Positions 30,132 to 38,027 of a stretch of DNA of 43,585 nucleotides are shown one piece after another. The number at the start of each line of letters is the position of its first letter. Position 1 is the first letter of the stretch. Both the position numbers and the translations under genes were made by a program. A model generated the notes under the pieces. That model was not told the DNA's origin. It ran no database searches and saw only the letters and a list, made by a program, of their open reading frames with translations. This DNA is from Streptomyces phaeoluteigriseus (lineage in GTDB: Bacteria > Actinomycetota > Actinomycetes > Streptomycetales > Streptomycetaceae): the NCBI RefSeq assembly GCF_001896135.2, contig NZ_MPOH02000011.1:1001899-1045483 (forward strand), read 5' to 3'.

Positions 30132-30972
30132 CCAGCCGTTGCGGATCGCCTACTCCCCCTGCCCGAACGACACCTTCGTCTTCGACGCCCTGGCCCACGG
30201 CCGCGTCCCCGGCGCGCCCGCGCTCGACGTGACGTTCGCGGACATCGACATCACCAACGGCATGGCCGAGCGCGGCGAGCACGACGTGCTGAAGGTGTCG
30301 TACGCCGTGCTGCCGTACGTCCTCGACGAGTGGGCGCTGCTGCCCTGCGGAGGTGCGCTGGGGCGGGGCTGCGGGCCGTTGGTGCTGACCAAGGAGGCCG
30401 GGCTCGACCTCACCGGCCGTACCGTCGCCGTGCCGAGCGAGCGGTCCACGGCGTACCTGCTGTTCCGGCTCTGGGCGGCCGACACGCTCCCCGGCGGGGT
30501 CGGCGAGATCGTGGTCATGCCGTTCCACGAGATCATGCCGGCCGTGCGGGACGGGAAGGTGGACGCGGGCCTGGTCATCCACGAGGCGCGCTTCACGTAC
30601 CGGAACTACGGGCTGCACAGGCTGGCGGACATGGGCGAGCACTGGGAGTCCACGACCGGGCTGCCGATCCCGCTCGGCGCGATCATCGCGAAGCGGTCCC
30701 TCGGCACGGCGGTGCTGACCGGCCTCGCCGACCGCATCCGCGCCTCCGTGCGCGCCGCCTGGGAGGCCCCCGAGGTCTCCCGCCCGTACGTCATGGAACA
30801 CGCCCAGGAAATGGACCCGGCCGTCGCCGACCAGCACATCGGGCTGTACGTCAACGAGTTCACGGCCGACCTCGGCGAGGACGGCTACGCGGCCGTACGC
30901 GGACTGCTCACGCGCGCGGCGGCCGAGGGACTGGTACCGCCCCTCGGCCCGCGGTCACTCGATTTCCCGTGA
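30109..30972 (+). CDS. mqnD: 1,4-dihydroxy-6-naphthoate synthase
   Basis: MqnD converts cyclic dehypoxanthine futalosine to 1,4-dihydroxy-6-naphthoate in menaquinone synthesis. The 287-residue protein has the two-lobed periplasmic-binding-protein fold. RIAYSPCPNDTFVFDALAHG is the characteristic opening. GRTVAVPSERSTAYLLFRLW, the catalytic-region stretch VMPFHEIMPAVRDGKVDAGL then VIHEARFTY, and TTGLPIPLGAIIAKR follow. Translation is coupled with mqnB by a 23-base overlap. Co-occurrence confirms the futalosine route; mqnA, mqnC and mqnE are not in the window. Confidence 0.95.
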   Translation: MSTDMTSDQPLRIAYSPCPNDTFVFDALAHGRVPGAPALDVTFADIDITNGMAERGEHDVLKVSYAVLPYVLDEWALLPCGGALGRGCGPLVLTKEAGLDLTGRTVAVPSERSTAYLLFRLWAADTLPGGVGEIVVMPFHEIMPAVRDGKVDAGLVIHEARFTYRNYGLHRLADMGEHWESTTGLPIPLGAIIAKRSLGTAVLTGLADRIRASVRAAWEAPEVSRPYVMEHAQEMDPAVADQHIGLYVNEFTADLGEDGYAAVRGLLTRAAAEGLVPPLGPRSLDFP

Positions 30973-30992
30973 GCCGGGTCGACGCCCGCGCG

Positions 30993-31376
30993 TCAGACGT
31001 CCAACTGGTCGGCGACCGCGCGCAGCAGGCCCGCGATCTTCTTGCCGGAGGTCTTCTCGGGGTAACGGCCCTTCTCCAGCATCGGCGTGATGTTCTCGAG
31101 GAGGGTCGTCAGATCCTGGACGATCGAGGCCAGTTCGTCGGGCTTCTTGCGCTGGGCAGCCGCGACCGAGGGCGTCGGGTCGAGGACCACGACGGAGAGC
31201 GCCTGGTCACCGCGCTGTCCGGCCACGACGCCGAACTCCACGCGCTGACCGGGCTTGAGCGTCTCGACTCCGGCGGGGAGGACCGAGGAATGGACGAAGA
31301 CGTCACCGCCGTCGTCACGGGAGAGAAAGCCGAAGCCCTTCTCACTGTTGAACCACTTGACCTTGCCGGTGGGCAC
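30993..31376 (-). CDS. Cold-shock domain protein with a C-terminal extension
   Basis: This 127-residue RNA-binding protein has a cold-shock domain at 1-66 (MPTGKVKWFNSEKGFGFLSR) with RNP1 KGFGFL (13-18) and RNP2 VFVHS (26-30). An added helical half follows (DELASIVQDLTTLLENITPM, KKIAGLLRAVADQLDV) that is absent from the usual 67-residue Csp. The start is GTG 31376 with GAGGA upstream. Transcription should begin near 31461 from a good promoter, giving a leader of about 85 bases whose first bases form a perfect hairpin. It is convergent with mqnD, only 20 bases apart. Confidence 0.92.
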   Translation of the reverse strand: MPTGKVKWFNSEKGFGFLSRDDGGDVFVHSSVLPAGVETLKPGQRVEFGVVAGQRGDQALSVVVLDPTPSVAAAQRKKPDELASIVQDLTTLLENITPMLEKGRYPEKTSGKKIAGLLRAVADQLDV

Positions 31377-31436
31377 GTCTGTCCTCGTCCTCGTACTCGT
31401 CGGAAAACTGCAGGGGAAACGGGTCTTGATAACACC

Positions 31437-31462
31437 GCGGCGGGTCGACCTCGACCCGCCGC
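31437..31462 (-). promoter_or_regulatory. 5'-leader hairpin of the cold-shock gene
   Basis: GCGGCGGGTCG and CGACCCGCCGC form a perfect 11-bp stem with a 4-base loop. It begins within a few bases of the expected transcription start, at the very 5' end of the mRNA. It may stabilise the transcript or sense temperature. Confidence 0.6.
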
Positions 31463-31467
31463 TACCA

Positions 31468-31495
31468 AGGCTAATGGTCTTCGCCCGGGTGACAA
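31468..31495 (-). promoter_or_regulatory. Housekeeping promoter of the cold-shock gene
   Basis: On the minus strand TTGTCA (31490-31495) and TAGCCT (31468-31473) are 16 bases apart, close to the HrdB-type consensus. Confidence 0.7.
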
Positions 31496-31528
31496 GACGT
31501 CCCCCGGTTGTTCCTGTGCGCTGGGAAC

Positions 31529-31534
31529 TACCCT
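31529..31534 (+). promoter_or_regulatory. Probable -10 box of a leaderless small membrane protein mRNA
   Basis: TACCCT lies six bases before GTG 31541, with TTGTTC about 15 bases further upstream. It is divergent from the cold-shock promoter. Confidence 0.55.
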
Positions 31535-31540
31535 GGTCGG

Positions 31541-31789
31541 GTGCGTGACAAAACCCAAACGAATTCCGCCGCGCCCGGTGACCGACTGATCCGTGCCGGT
31601 GCCATCGTGTTCTTCATCGGCGCCCTGGCCACACTGGTCACCGTGGCCCCGCTGTTCCTCGACGCGACGCCCTTTCCGACGTACATGTTCGGCCTGAGCA
31701 TGCTCATGGGCGTCGGATTCCTGATCGCGGGCGCGGGGGTGTTGCAGTCCGTCGCGGCCGGACGCCGGCAGGCGCGCGGCGAGCGGTAG
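31541..31789 (+). CDS. Small two-helix membrane protein
   Basis: This 82-residue protein begins VRDKTQTNSAAPGDRLIRAG, followed by two membrane helices (AIVFFIGALATLVTVAPLFL and MFGLSMLMGVGFLIAGAGVL) and a basic tail (AAGRRQARGER). The start GTG 31541 is set by the TACCCT box. The function is unknown; such hairpin proteins are common in Streptomyces cores. The stop codon lies in a 14-base tandem duplication. Confidence 0.8.
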   Translation: MRDKTQTNSAAPGDRLIRAGAIVFFIGALATLVTVAPLFLDATPFPTYMFGLSMLMGVGFLIAGAGVLQSVAAGRRQARGER

Positions 31790-31810
31790 CCGCCGGGCGG
31801 TGGCCGCCGG
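31783..31810. repeat. 14-base tandem duplication spanning a stop codon
   Basis: GCGGTAGCCGCCGG (31783-31796) and GCGGTGGCCGCCGG (31797-31810) match at 13 of 14 positions. The first contains the TAG of the small membrane protein gene; the second ends one base before the stop of the convergent HAD gene. Confidence 0.85.
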
Positions 31811-32446
31811 TCAGGCCGCCCCGGCGGCCACGTGCTCCGTGAGCCAGGCCGGGAAGTGCGTCAGGTCCGCCAGCACGACGTCCGCGCCGGCCGCGCGCAG
31901 GTCGTCCGCGCTGCACGGGCCCGTCGGCACGGCCACCGACAGCGCGCCGGCGGTGCGGGCGCCGCGGACGTCCCCGACGTGGTCGCCCACGTACACACTC
32001 GCACCGTGCTCGCGCAGCGCCACCGCCTTCTGCTCCGCCCACAGGTTGCCGATGACGGCGTCCGCCTCGATGCCGAGATGCGTCAGGTGCAGCTCGGCGT
32101 TCGGTTCCCACTTCGCGGTGACCACGATCGCCCGGCCGCCGGCCGCCTGTACGGCCTCGATCGCCTCCCGGGCGCCGGACATCGCGGCGGTGCGGGTGAC
32201 GGCGTACTCCGGGTAGATCTCCCGGTACAGGTCCGCCATCACCGCGACCCGCTCCGCCGGGAACCACCGCGCCATCTCGTCCTCCAGCGGCGGCCCCAGC
32301 CTGGTCACCACCAGATCGGCGTCGATGTACGTCCCGCTCCTGGCGGCCAGTTCCACGTAGGTGGCGTGGATGCCGGGGCGGGAGTCGATGAGGGTCATGT
32401 CGAGATCGAAGCCGACGACGGGGGCGGCGGAGCGCGCGGAGAGCAT
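31811..32446 (-). CDS. HAD-family hydrolase (phosphoglycolate phosphatase-like)
   Basis: This is a 211-residue cytoplasmic phosphatase. Motif I GFDLDMTLIDS carries the nucleophile D14 and the acid D16. Motif II is in IVVTAKWEPN (Thr), the lysine of motif III is in LWAEQKAVAL, and motif IV is VYVGDHVGDVRGARTAG. A helical cap lies between motifs I and II, as in subclass I enzymes acting on phosphoglycolate, nucleotides or phosphosugars. The start at 32446 is supported by CACAAT six bases upstream. The substrate cannot be told. Confidence 0.9.
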   Translation of the reverse strand: MLSARSAAPVVGFDLDMTLIDSRPGIHATYVELAARSGTYIDADLVVTRLGPPLEDEMARWFPAERVAVMADLYREIYPEYAVTRTAAMSGAREAIEAVQAAGGRAIVVTAKWEPNAELHLTHLGIEADAVIGNLWAEQKAVALREHGASVYVGDHVGDVRGARTAGALSVAVPTGPCSADDLRAAGADVVLADLTHFPAWLTEHVAAGAA

Positions 32447-32452
32447 GTCCCC

Positions 32453-32458
32453 ATTGTG
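32453..32458 (-). promoter_or_regulatory. Probable -10 box of the leaderless HAD gene
   Basis: The minus strand reads CACAAT, six bases before ATG 32446. Confidence 0.55.
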
Positions 32459-32521
32459 CCGAGGCGGGGGAGGACGGCGTTCCCGCCCCGGCCCGCCCCC
32501 TGTCCCCGCGACCTGTGCCCA

Positions 32522-32557
32522 CCGTCCCGCTGCCTGTCCCGCTACCTGTCCCGCTGG
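32522..32557. repeat. 12-base tandem triplicate spanning a stop codon
   Basis: Three consecutive 12-mers, CCGTCCCGCTGC, CTGTCCCGCTAC and CTGTCCCGCTGG, cover the end of the HAAS-like gene. The stop codon (32542-32544) is in the middle unit. Confidence 0.88.
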
Positions 32558-33516
32558 GACCGCCAGACCAGGAACAGGGCCGAGGCCACCGCCGCCCCCC
32601 GCAGCACCCACGGCCAGGTCTGCGCCAGTGCCTCGTTCATGTGGCCCTCGGGGATCGGGGTGCCCCAGCGGCCGGCCGTGCGGCCCCACAGCCAGACCAG
32701 GCCCCCGGTGACCGCGAGGCCGGGGAGGACGAAGACCGCCCACTTCCTCTCCCCCTCGGACAGCCGCCGCGACACGTAGGCGATGGCCCAGCCGACGAAC
32801 AGCGCGATCCACGTCCCGGTCACCGCGCCCGCGACCAGGCAGGCGGCGGCCAGGAGCAGCAGCGGGTTGCTCCAGCGGCCACCGCGCAGCGGGGGAAGGA
32901 AGCGGCGCCGACGGGCGGCGGGCCCCTCCGCGTCGGACTCCGGCACCAGCTCCACCGGCTCCGTCTTCGCCGCCGGAGGCCTCGGCGGCCTCAGCATGTC
33001 CGCGATCTCCACGCCGCCGACGAACCCCGGCACCTCCTCCCCCACCCCGAACGGGCTCGCCTCGCGGCCCCACCAGTCCGGGATCTCCCCGACGTCGCCC
33101 AGTTCGTGCGCGCCCGCGCGGTGCGGCGGCGACGGGATGTCCGGGGCCGCGGGCGCGTCGGGACGCGGCCGGGGGCGGGGCACGACCCGCCGCAGCCCCT
33201 TGGGGCGGCGCCCGGCGTCCGGCGGCGGCTCCTGCTTCCGCTGGACGGGCACCGCGGCGGGCGGGGCCTGCGGGGCGGGGGCGCCACGGGTGCCGCCCGC
33301 CGCCGCGACGATGTCGTCGGGGCTGCCGAGCCGGTCGAGGATGCGGCGGACGGCGGCCGGGCTGTCGATGGGCGCCTTGGCACGGCGCCGGTCGATCTCG
33401 TTGCGCAGTTCGGACACGAGCCGCATGCGTGTGGCCGACGACAGCTGCCGTTGCTGCGCCACGTCGCCGACGCGGCTCAGATACTCGTAGACGACCTGAT
33501 CGCTTTCGATACCCAC
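32542..33516 (-). CDS. HAAS-like domain membrane protein
   Basis: This 324-residue protein has an N-terminal helical domain resembling HAAS (DUF1700): YLSRVGDVAQQRQLSSATRM, LVSELRNEIDRRRAKAPIDS and ILDRLGSPDDIVAAAGG, up to about residue 75. A long Pro/Arg-rich disordered linker (about 80-215) includes HELGDVGEIPDWWGREASPF and EIADMLRPPRPP. The protein ends with four membrane helices (LLLLAAACLVAGAVTGTWIA, and others) and a short basic tail. HAAS domains are found with PadR-type sensors and in anti-sigma-like membrane proteins, so a signalling role is possible but unproven. The start GTG 33516 has GGAGGGG upstream. Its stop codon lies within a 12-base tandem triplicate. Confidence 0.75.
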   Translation of the reverse strand: MGIESDQVVYEYLSRVGDVAQQRQLSSATRMRLVSELRNEIDRRRAKAPIDSPAAVRRILDRLGSPDDIVAAAGGTRGAPAPQAPPAAVPVQRKQEPPPDAGRRPKGLRRVVPRPRPRPDAPAAPDIPSPPHRAGAHELGDVGEIPDWWGREASPFGVGEEVPGFVGGVEIADMLRPPRPPAAKTEPVELVPESDAEGPAARRRRFLPPLRGGRWSNPLLLLAAACLVAGAVTGTWIALFVGWAIAYVSRRLSEGERKWAVFVLPGLAVTGGLVWLWGRTAGRWGTPIPEGHMNEALAQTWPWVLRGAAVASALFLVWRSQRDR

Positions 33517-33592
33517 GAAGTCCCCTCCGGGGCCGGTGCCTTGGATACCCCGCGATACGACGTTAGCGCAGGGTGGGCCCCCGCCCCGGCGT

Positions 33593-35245
33593 TCACGACG
33601 GCTCGCACACGCGGGGGTTCTCCACCTCCGAGCAGAGTCGGTTGCCGTATTCGCGCAGGACGTCCCTGCCGCCCTGCTCGGTGAGGTAGGTCAGGAAGGC
33701 GGCGGCGATGGAGCCGGCGGGGGGTTCGCCGTAGGTGTAGGCCAACTCGGTCTGCCAGTAGGGGTAGTCGCCGTTCTCGACGCCGTCGAGGGAGGCCTGC
33801 TGGCCGGCGATGGTGATCTGGACGAGGTTCTCGTCGTCCTCGGCCCGCTTCTCGGCGTGGGTGACCTCGCTGTAGCCGAGGCCGCCGGCGGTCCCGGACA
33901 CGGTCTCCAGCATGCTTTCGGTGCCGCCGACCTCGCAGACGCCGTACGTGTCGTCGTCGAGGGCGGTGCAGTCGTCGACGGTGGCCCGTGGCGGCCGGCT
34001 GTCGTCGCCCTCCTTCGCGGACAGGACGCGCTGGACGAGGGCGCTGCGGGTGCCGGAGCCGACGTGCCGGTTGACGAGGTGGACGGGCACGTCGGCGCCG
34101 TTGAGCTGCGACCAGTTGGTGATCTTCCCGGCGTAGAGGTCGCGGATCTGGCCGACGGTGAGGTTCTCGACGCCCGCGTCCCGGTTGACGACGAGGGCGA
34201 ACACCGAGTAGGCGACGGTCCGGTAGAGGGCGCGGGGGTGTTTGCCGGAGGCGACGCCGTCGGTGAACGTGATGTGGTCGCCGAGGCCCTCGCCGACCTC
34301 GACGCCCGCCTCCTGGCCGGCCTTCTCCAGGTCGGCGAGTCCGGCTCCGCTGCCGTCGAAGGTGCCCTCGCCGACGGGGATGCTGACGTCCTTGCCGGCG
34401 CAGGCCTCCTCGTAGCGGGCGGCGGCCTCGCGGACGGCGGGCGCGAAGGCGGTGGAGCCGTTGAGGTGGAGGGTGCCGCCGACGCAGTCCAGGGGTGCCC
34501 GGTCCGAGGGCAGGAGCAGGGTGATGGCGCCCTGCACGACGACGGCCGCCGCCAGCAGGCCGATGCCTATCCAGGCGGGGCGGGAGGCGAAGACATGGCT
34601 CTCGGTCTTGGCCACCGAGAGTCTGACGAACCGGGCCAGCGGGTCGTACCAGCGGCGGTGGGCGCCGACGGCGCCGCGGAAGACGGGCCGGGGGAAGGGC
34701 TCGCCGGTGTGGTCCTCGCTCCAGCGTTCGAGGACGACCAGCACCTTGTACTCGGCGCGCAGGGGCAGTTTGACCTTCGGCAGCCGGATGACGCCGGTGA
34801 GGGACTCGGCGTTGTTGTCGAAGCCGAAGCCGGGCACGGCGACGAAGCCGGGCGCGTCCTGGCGCTCGCGGACGAAGGACTCGCGCAGGTCGTCCTGGCT
34901 GAGTTCGGTGACGACGAGGCCCGCGACATGGCGGCGCCGGAAGGTGACCCGGATGCCGCAGGGGTCGTCGCTGGGGGTCAGGTAGTCGATGTCGTCGATC
35001 AGGGCGGAGCCGGCGTTCTCGATGCGCAGCAGCACGAAGGAGGGGTCCTTCAGCCGGTGGCCGTTCAGCTGCATGTCCCGCAGCACACCGGCGTACGGCG
35101 ACTGGGTCGCGTGCTCGGCCAGCGTGTCCATCTGCACCCGGTAGCCGAGCCGTTTGCGGCCGACGACGGCGAACTCCCACAGGAAGCCGAGGGAGGGGAT
35201 CGCGATGCTGAGGACAGCGACCCACTCGTTGAAGTCCAGGTCCAC
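33593..35245 (-). CDS. Membrane-anchored PstS-like substrate-binding protein with a cytoplasmic N-terminal domain
   Basis: This 550-residue protein has an unusual layout. A first membrane helix (WVAVLSIAIPSLGFLWEF, about 8-28) is followed by about 200 residues of beta-rich domain (LLRIENAGSALIDDIDYLTP, TGVIRLPKVKLPLRAEYKVL). A second helix (IGIGLLAAAVVVQGAITLLL, about 228-248) follows. An outward-facing domain like PstS comes last: LHLNGSTAFAPAVREAAARY, LTVGQIRDLYAGKITNWSQL and VNRHVGSGTRSALVQRVL, all typical phosphate-binding-protein motifs. There is no ABC permease or ATPase beside it, so it is more likely a sensor or receptor than a transporter part. The start is GTG 35245. Similar proteins may be mis-annotated simply as PstS. 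Function is unknown. Confidence 0.8.
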   Translation of the reverse strand: MDLDFNEWVAVLSIAIPSLGFLWEFAVVGRKRLGYRVQMDTLAEHATQSPYAGVLRDMQLNGHRLKDPSFVLLRIENAGSALIDDIDYLTPSDDPCGIRVTFRRRHVAGLVVTELSQDDLRESFVRERQDAPGFVAVPGFGFDNNAESLTGVIRLPKVKLPLRAEYKVLVVLERWSEDHTGEPFPRPVFRGAVGAHRRWYDPLARFVRLSVAKTESHVFASRPAWIGIGLLAAAVVVQGAITLLLPSDRAPLDCVGGTLHLNGSTAFAPAVREAAARYEEACAGKDVSIPVGEGTFDGSGAGLADLEKAGQEAGVEVGEGLGDHITFTDGVASGKHPRALYRTVAYSVFALVVNRDAGVENLTVGQIRDLYAGKITNWSQLNGADVPVHLVNRHVGSGTRSALVQRVLSAKEGDDSRPPRATVDDCTALDDDTYGVCEVGGTESMLETVSGTAGGLGYSEVTHAEKRAEDDENLVQITIAGQQASLDGVENGDYPYWQTELAYTYGEPPAGSIAAAFLTYLTEQGGRDVLREYGNRLCSEVENPRVCEPS

Positions 35246-35452
35246 CCAGGATCCCCCGATCCCCTTGTGCCGCCATGTGGTTGACAGGGAGCCAAGGGTG
35301 ACGAGTGCGGGCGGAGTGCTGCCAGGGCTGCGGCGTTCCGCCGGAGGAAGTTCATTCCGAGGTCACCGGGGAAACGTCCCGTTCGCCTGCCGTGCACCTG
35401 GCACGCGGGTTCCCGGTCCCGGCGGCGGCCCCTCGCCGGGCCCGCCACCCGC

Positions 35453-35458
35453 TACCGT
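35453..35458 (+). promoter_or_regulatory. Probable -10 box of the leaderless helicase-associated gene
   Basis: TACCGT lies seven bases before ATG 35466. The preceding 35246-35452 is non-coding and holds a TTGACA (35281-35286) without a matching -10 box. Confidence 0.55.
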
Positions 35459-35465
35459 TGAGCGG

Positions 35466-38027
35466 ATGAGCAGCGACGAGAAGCCCTCGGCCCCGCGTTC
35501 CCTCGCGGAGGCGCTCCGTGCCCGGGACGACGCGTCCCTGGCCGCGCTCCTGCGCGCCCGCCCCGACCTCGTCACCCCGGTCCCCACCGACCTCACCCAG
35601 CTCGCCACCCGTGCGGGGACGCGGGCGTCGGTGGTGCGCGCCCTGGAGCACCTGGACCGGTTCACGCTCCAGACGGCGGAGGCGCTGGCCGTGGCGGCGG
35701 AACCGGCGGCGTACGAGGAGTTGCTGGGGCTGATGGCCGGGGACGCGCGGGACGCGGCCGTCGTCGCCGCCCTCCCCGGGGCCGTGGCCGTGCTGCGCGA
35801 GCAGGCGCTGGTCTGGGGCGACGACGACCGGCTGCGGCTGGTCCGCACCGCCCGCGAGCTGCTCGCCCCGTCACCGCAGCACCCCTCGCCGACCGGACTG
35901 GGCCCGTCCGTGCGGGAGGCCACGGCGGGCATGTCGCCGGGCCGGATCCAGGAGATCGTGACGGCGGCCGGACTGCCGTCCACCCATGACGCGGTCTCGG
36001 CGGTCACCGCGCTGGCCTCACTGTTCGGCGACCGGCGGAGGATGGGCGCGCTGCTCGCCGAGGCCCCCGCCGAGTCCCTGGAGGTCCTGGACCGGCTGGT
36101 GTGGGGGCCGCCGTACGGGCAGGTGACCGCGGATCCGGCGGCCCGGCTGCGCTGGCTGCTGGACCGGGGGCTGCTGCTGCCCACCGCGCCCGGCACGGTC
36201 GTGATGCCGCGCGAGGTCGCCCTGCATCTGCGGGGCGGCCACGCCCATCGCGCGCCCGAGCCGGTGCCGCCCGCCGTGGAGGCGGCCGCGACCCGCCCGC
36301 CCCAGGTCGTGGACGCGGCGGCGGCCGGGCAGGCGTACACCGCGCTGGCGACCGTGGAGGAACTGCTGAAGGACTGGGACGAGGGCGGTCCCGCGGTACT
36401 GCGCGCGGGCGGGCTGAGCCAGCGGGACCTGAAGCGGACGGCCGTCGCCCTCGACGTGTCGGAGCCGATGGCCGCGTTCTGGGTGGAGCTGGCGTACGCC
36501 GCCGGGCTGATCGCCTCGGACGGCGAGGCCGACGAGCGGTACGCGGCCACCCCGTTCTTCGACGAGTGGCTGGAGCGCCCCGCCGCCGAACAGTGGGTCC
36601 GGCTGGCGGAGGCCTGGCTGGCGGGGACCCGGACACCGGGGCTGATCGGCGGGCGGGACGCGAAGGAGCGGACCCTGTCCGCGCTCGGGCCGGGCCTGGA
36701 CCGCTCGGCCGCCCCGGAGGTACGCCGCCGGGTGCTGGCGCTGCTGGCGGGACTCCCGGAGGGCACCGCGCCGACCGCCGAGTCGGTGCTCGCCCGGCTG
36801 GCCTGGGAACGCCCGCTGCGCGGCCCGCAGCGCGACGACGACCTCCGCTCCCGGCTCGCCCGCTGGACCCTGTCGGAGGCGGAGCTGCTCGGCATCACGG
36901 GCAGGGGCGCCCTGTCGTCCCAGGCCCGGGCCCTCATCGGCGCGGCGGCACACCCGCACGGCCCGGTCACCGACCGGGGCACCGGCTCCCCGCAGGGCCC
37001 CGGCGACAAGCTGCCCTTCCATCACCACACCGCGCCCGCGCACGCCCCCGGCCCGCTCTCCCCCGCCGAGCAGGCCGTCGCCTCCGCCTCCGCCGTACGC
37101 CTTCTCGCGCCGTTGCTGCCCGAGCCGCTGGACCATGTGCTGCTCCAGGCGGACCTGACGGCGGTGGCGCCCGGCCCGCTGCACCGGCCGCTCGCCGACG
37201 TACTGGGTGTGCTCGCCGACGTCGAGTCGAAGGGCGGGGCGACCGTCTACCGCTTCACACCCGGTTCCGTACGCCGTGCTCTGGACGCCGGCCGTACCGC
37301 CTCCGACCTGCACGCCTTCCTCGCGGAGCACTCCCGTACGCCGGTGCCGCAGCCGCTGACGTACCTGATCGACGACGTGGCCCGCCGGCACGGGCACCTC
37401 CGGGTGGGCGCGGCCTCGGCGTACGTCCGCTGCGACGACGACGCGATGCTGAACGAGATCCTCGCCGACAAGCGTGCCGACGCCCTGCGGCTGCGCCGCC
37501 TCGCGCCGACCGTGCTGGCGGCCCAGGCCGACCCGGCGGCCCTGCTCGACGGGCTGCGCGCGATGGGGTTCGCGCCGGCCGCCGAGTCCGCCGAGGGCGA
37601 TGTCCTGATCACCCGCGCCGACGCCCACCGCAGCCCGCCCCGCACGGCCCCGGAACCCGTCCCGGAGGGTCCGCCCGTCCCCGACGGCACTCTCCTCACG
37701 GCCGCGATCCGGGCGATCCGCGCCGGTGACCTGGCGTCCACGGCCCCCCGCAAACCGGCCGACGACGGCGCGGTTCAGGCGCCCGGCGCACTCCCGCGCA
37801 CCTCCCCCGCGGACACCCTCGCCACCGTGCAGGCGGCCGTCCTCACCGGCGAGGCCGTGTGGATCGGCTACGTCAACGCCGAGGGGTCCGCCAGCCAGCG
37901 CGTCATCGCCCCGGTCCGGGTGGAGGGCGGCTTCGTGACGGCGTACGACCACACGGCGGACGAGGTCAGGACGTATCCGCTGCACCGGATCACGGGAGTG
38001 GCGGAACTGGCGGACGACGAGGCCTAG
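35466..38027 (+). CDS. Helicase-associated (XPB-partner) protein with a C-terminal WYL-like domain
   Basis: This 853-residue protein regularly lies beside the XPB helicase in actinobacteria. It is largely alpha-helical (DDASLAALLRARPDLVTPVP, LATRAGTRASVVRALEHLDR with winged-helix character). It includes LLAPLLPEPLDHVLLQADLT near 560, the helicase-C-like region ESKGGATVYRFTPGSVRRAL, and ends with a WYL-like domain (AVWIGYVNAEGSASQRVIAP, FVTAYDHTADEVRTYPLHRI). No Walker motifs are present, so it has no ATPase activity of its own. WYL domains bind nucleic acid or nucleotide ligands, so it may regulate or recruit the helicase. The mRNA is probably leaderless. A decayed NUDIX gene lies between the two. 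Confidence 0.88.
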   Translation: MSSDEKPSAPRSLAEALRARDDASLAALLRARPDLVTPVPTDLTQLATRAGTRASVVRALEHLDRFTLQTAEALAVAAEPAAYEELLGLMAGDARDAAVVAALPGAVAVLREQALVWGDDDRLRLVRTARELLAPSPQHPSPTGLGPSVREATAGMSPGRIQEIVTAAGLPSTHDAVSAVTALASLFGDRRRMGALLAEAPAESLEVLDRLVWGPPYGQVTADPAARLRWLLDRGLLLPTAPGTVVMPREVALHLRGGHAHRAPEPVPPAVEAAATRPPQVVDAAAAGQAYTALATVEELLKDWDEGGPAVLRAGGLSQRDLKRTAVALDVSEPMAAFWVELAYAAGLIASDGEADERYAATPFFDEWLERPAAEQWVRLAEAWLAGTRTPGLIGGRDAKERTLSALGPGLDRSAAPEVRRRVLALLAGLPEGTAPTAESVLARLAWERPLRGPQRDDDLRSRLARWTLSEAELLGITGRGALSSQARALIGAAAHPHGPVTDRGTGSPQGPGDKLPFHHHTAPAHAPGPLSPAEQAVASASAVRLLAPLLPEPLDHVLLQADLTAVAPGPLHRPLADVLGVLADVESKGGATVYRFTPGSVRRALDAGRTASDLHAFLAEHSRTPVPQPLTYLIDDVARRHGHLRVGAASAYVRCDDDAMLNEILADKRADALRLRRLAPTVLAAQADPAALLDGLRAMGFAPAAESAEGDVLITRADAHRSPPRTAPEPVPEGPPVPDGTLLTAAIRAIRAGDLASTAPRKPADDGAVQAPGALPRTSPADTLATVQAAVLTGEAVWIGYVNAEGSASQRVIAPVRVEGGFVTAYDHTADEVRTYPLHRITGVAELADDEA

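Noticed and set aside
33593..35245. Component of a Pst phosphate transporter
   Set aside because: No pstC, pstA, pstB or phoU gene is adjacent and the protein has two membrane helices and an extra domain.
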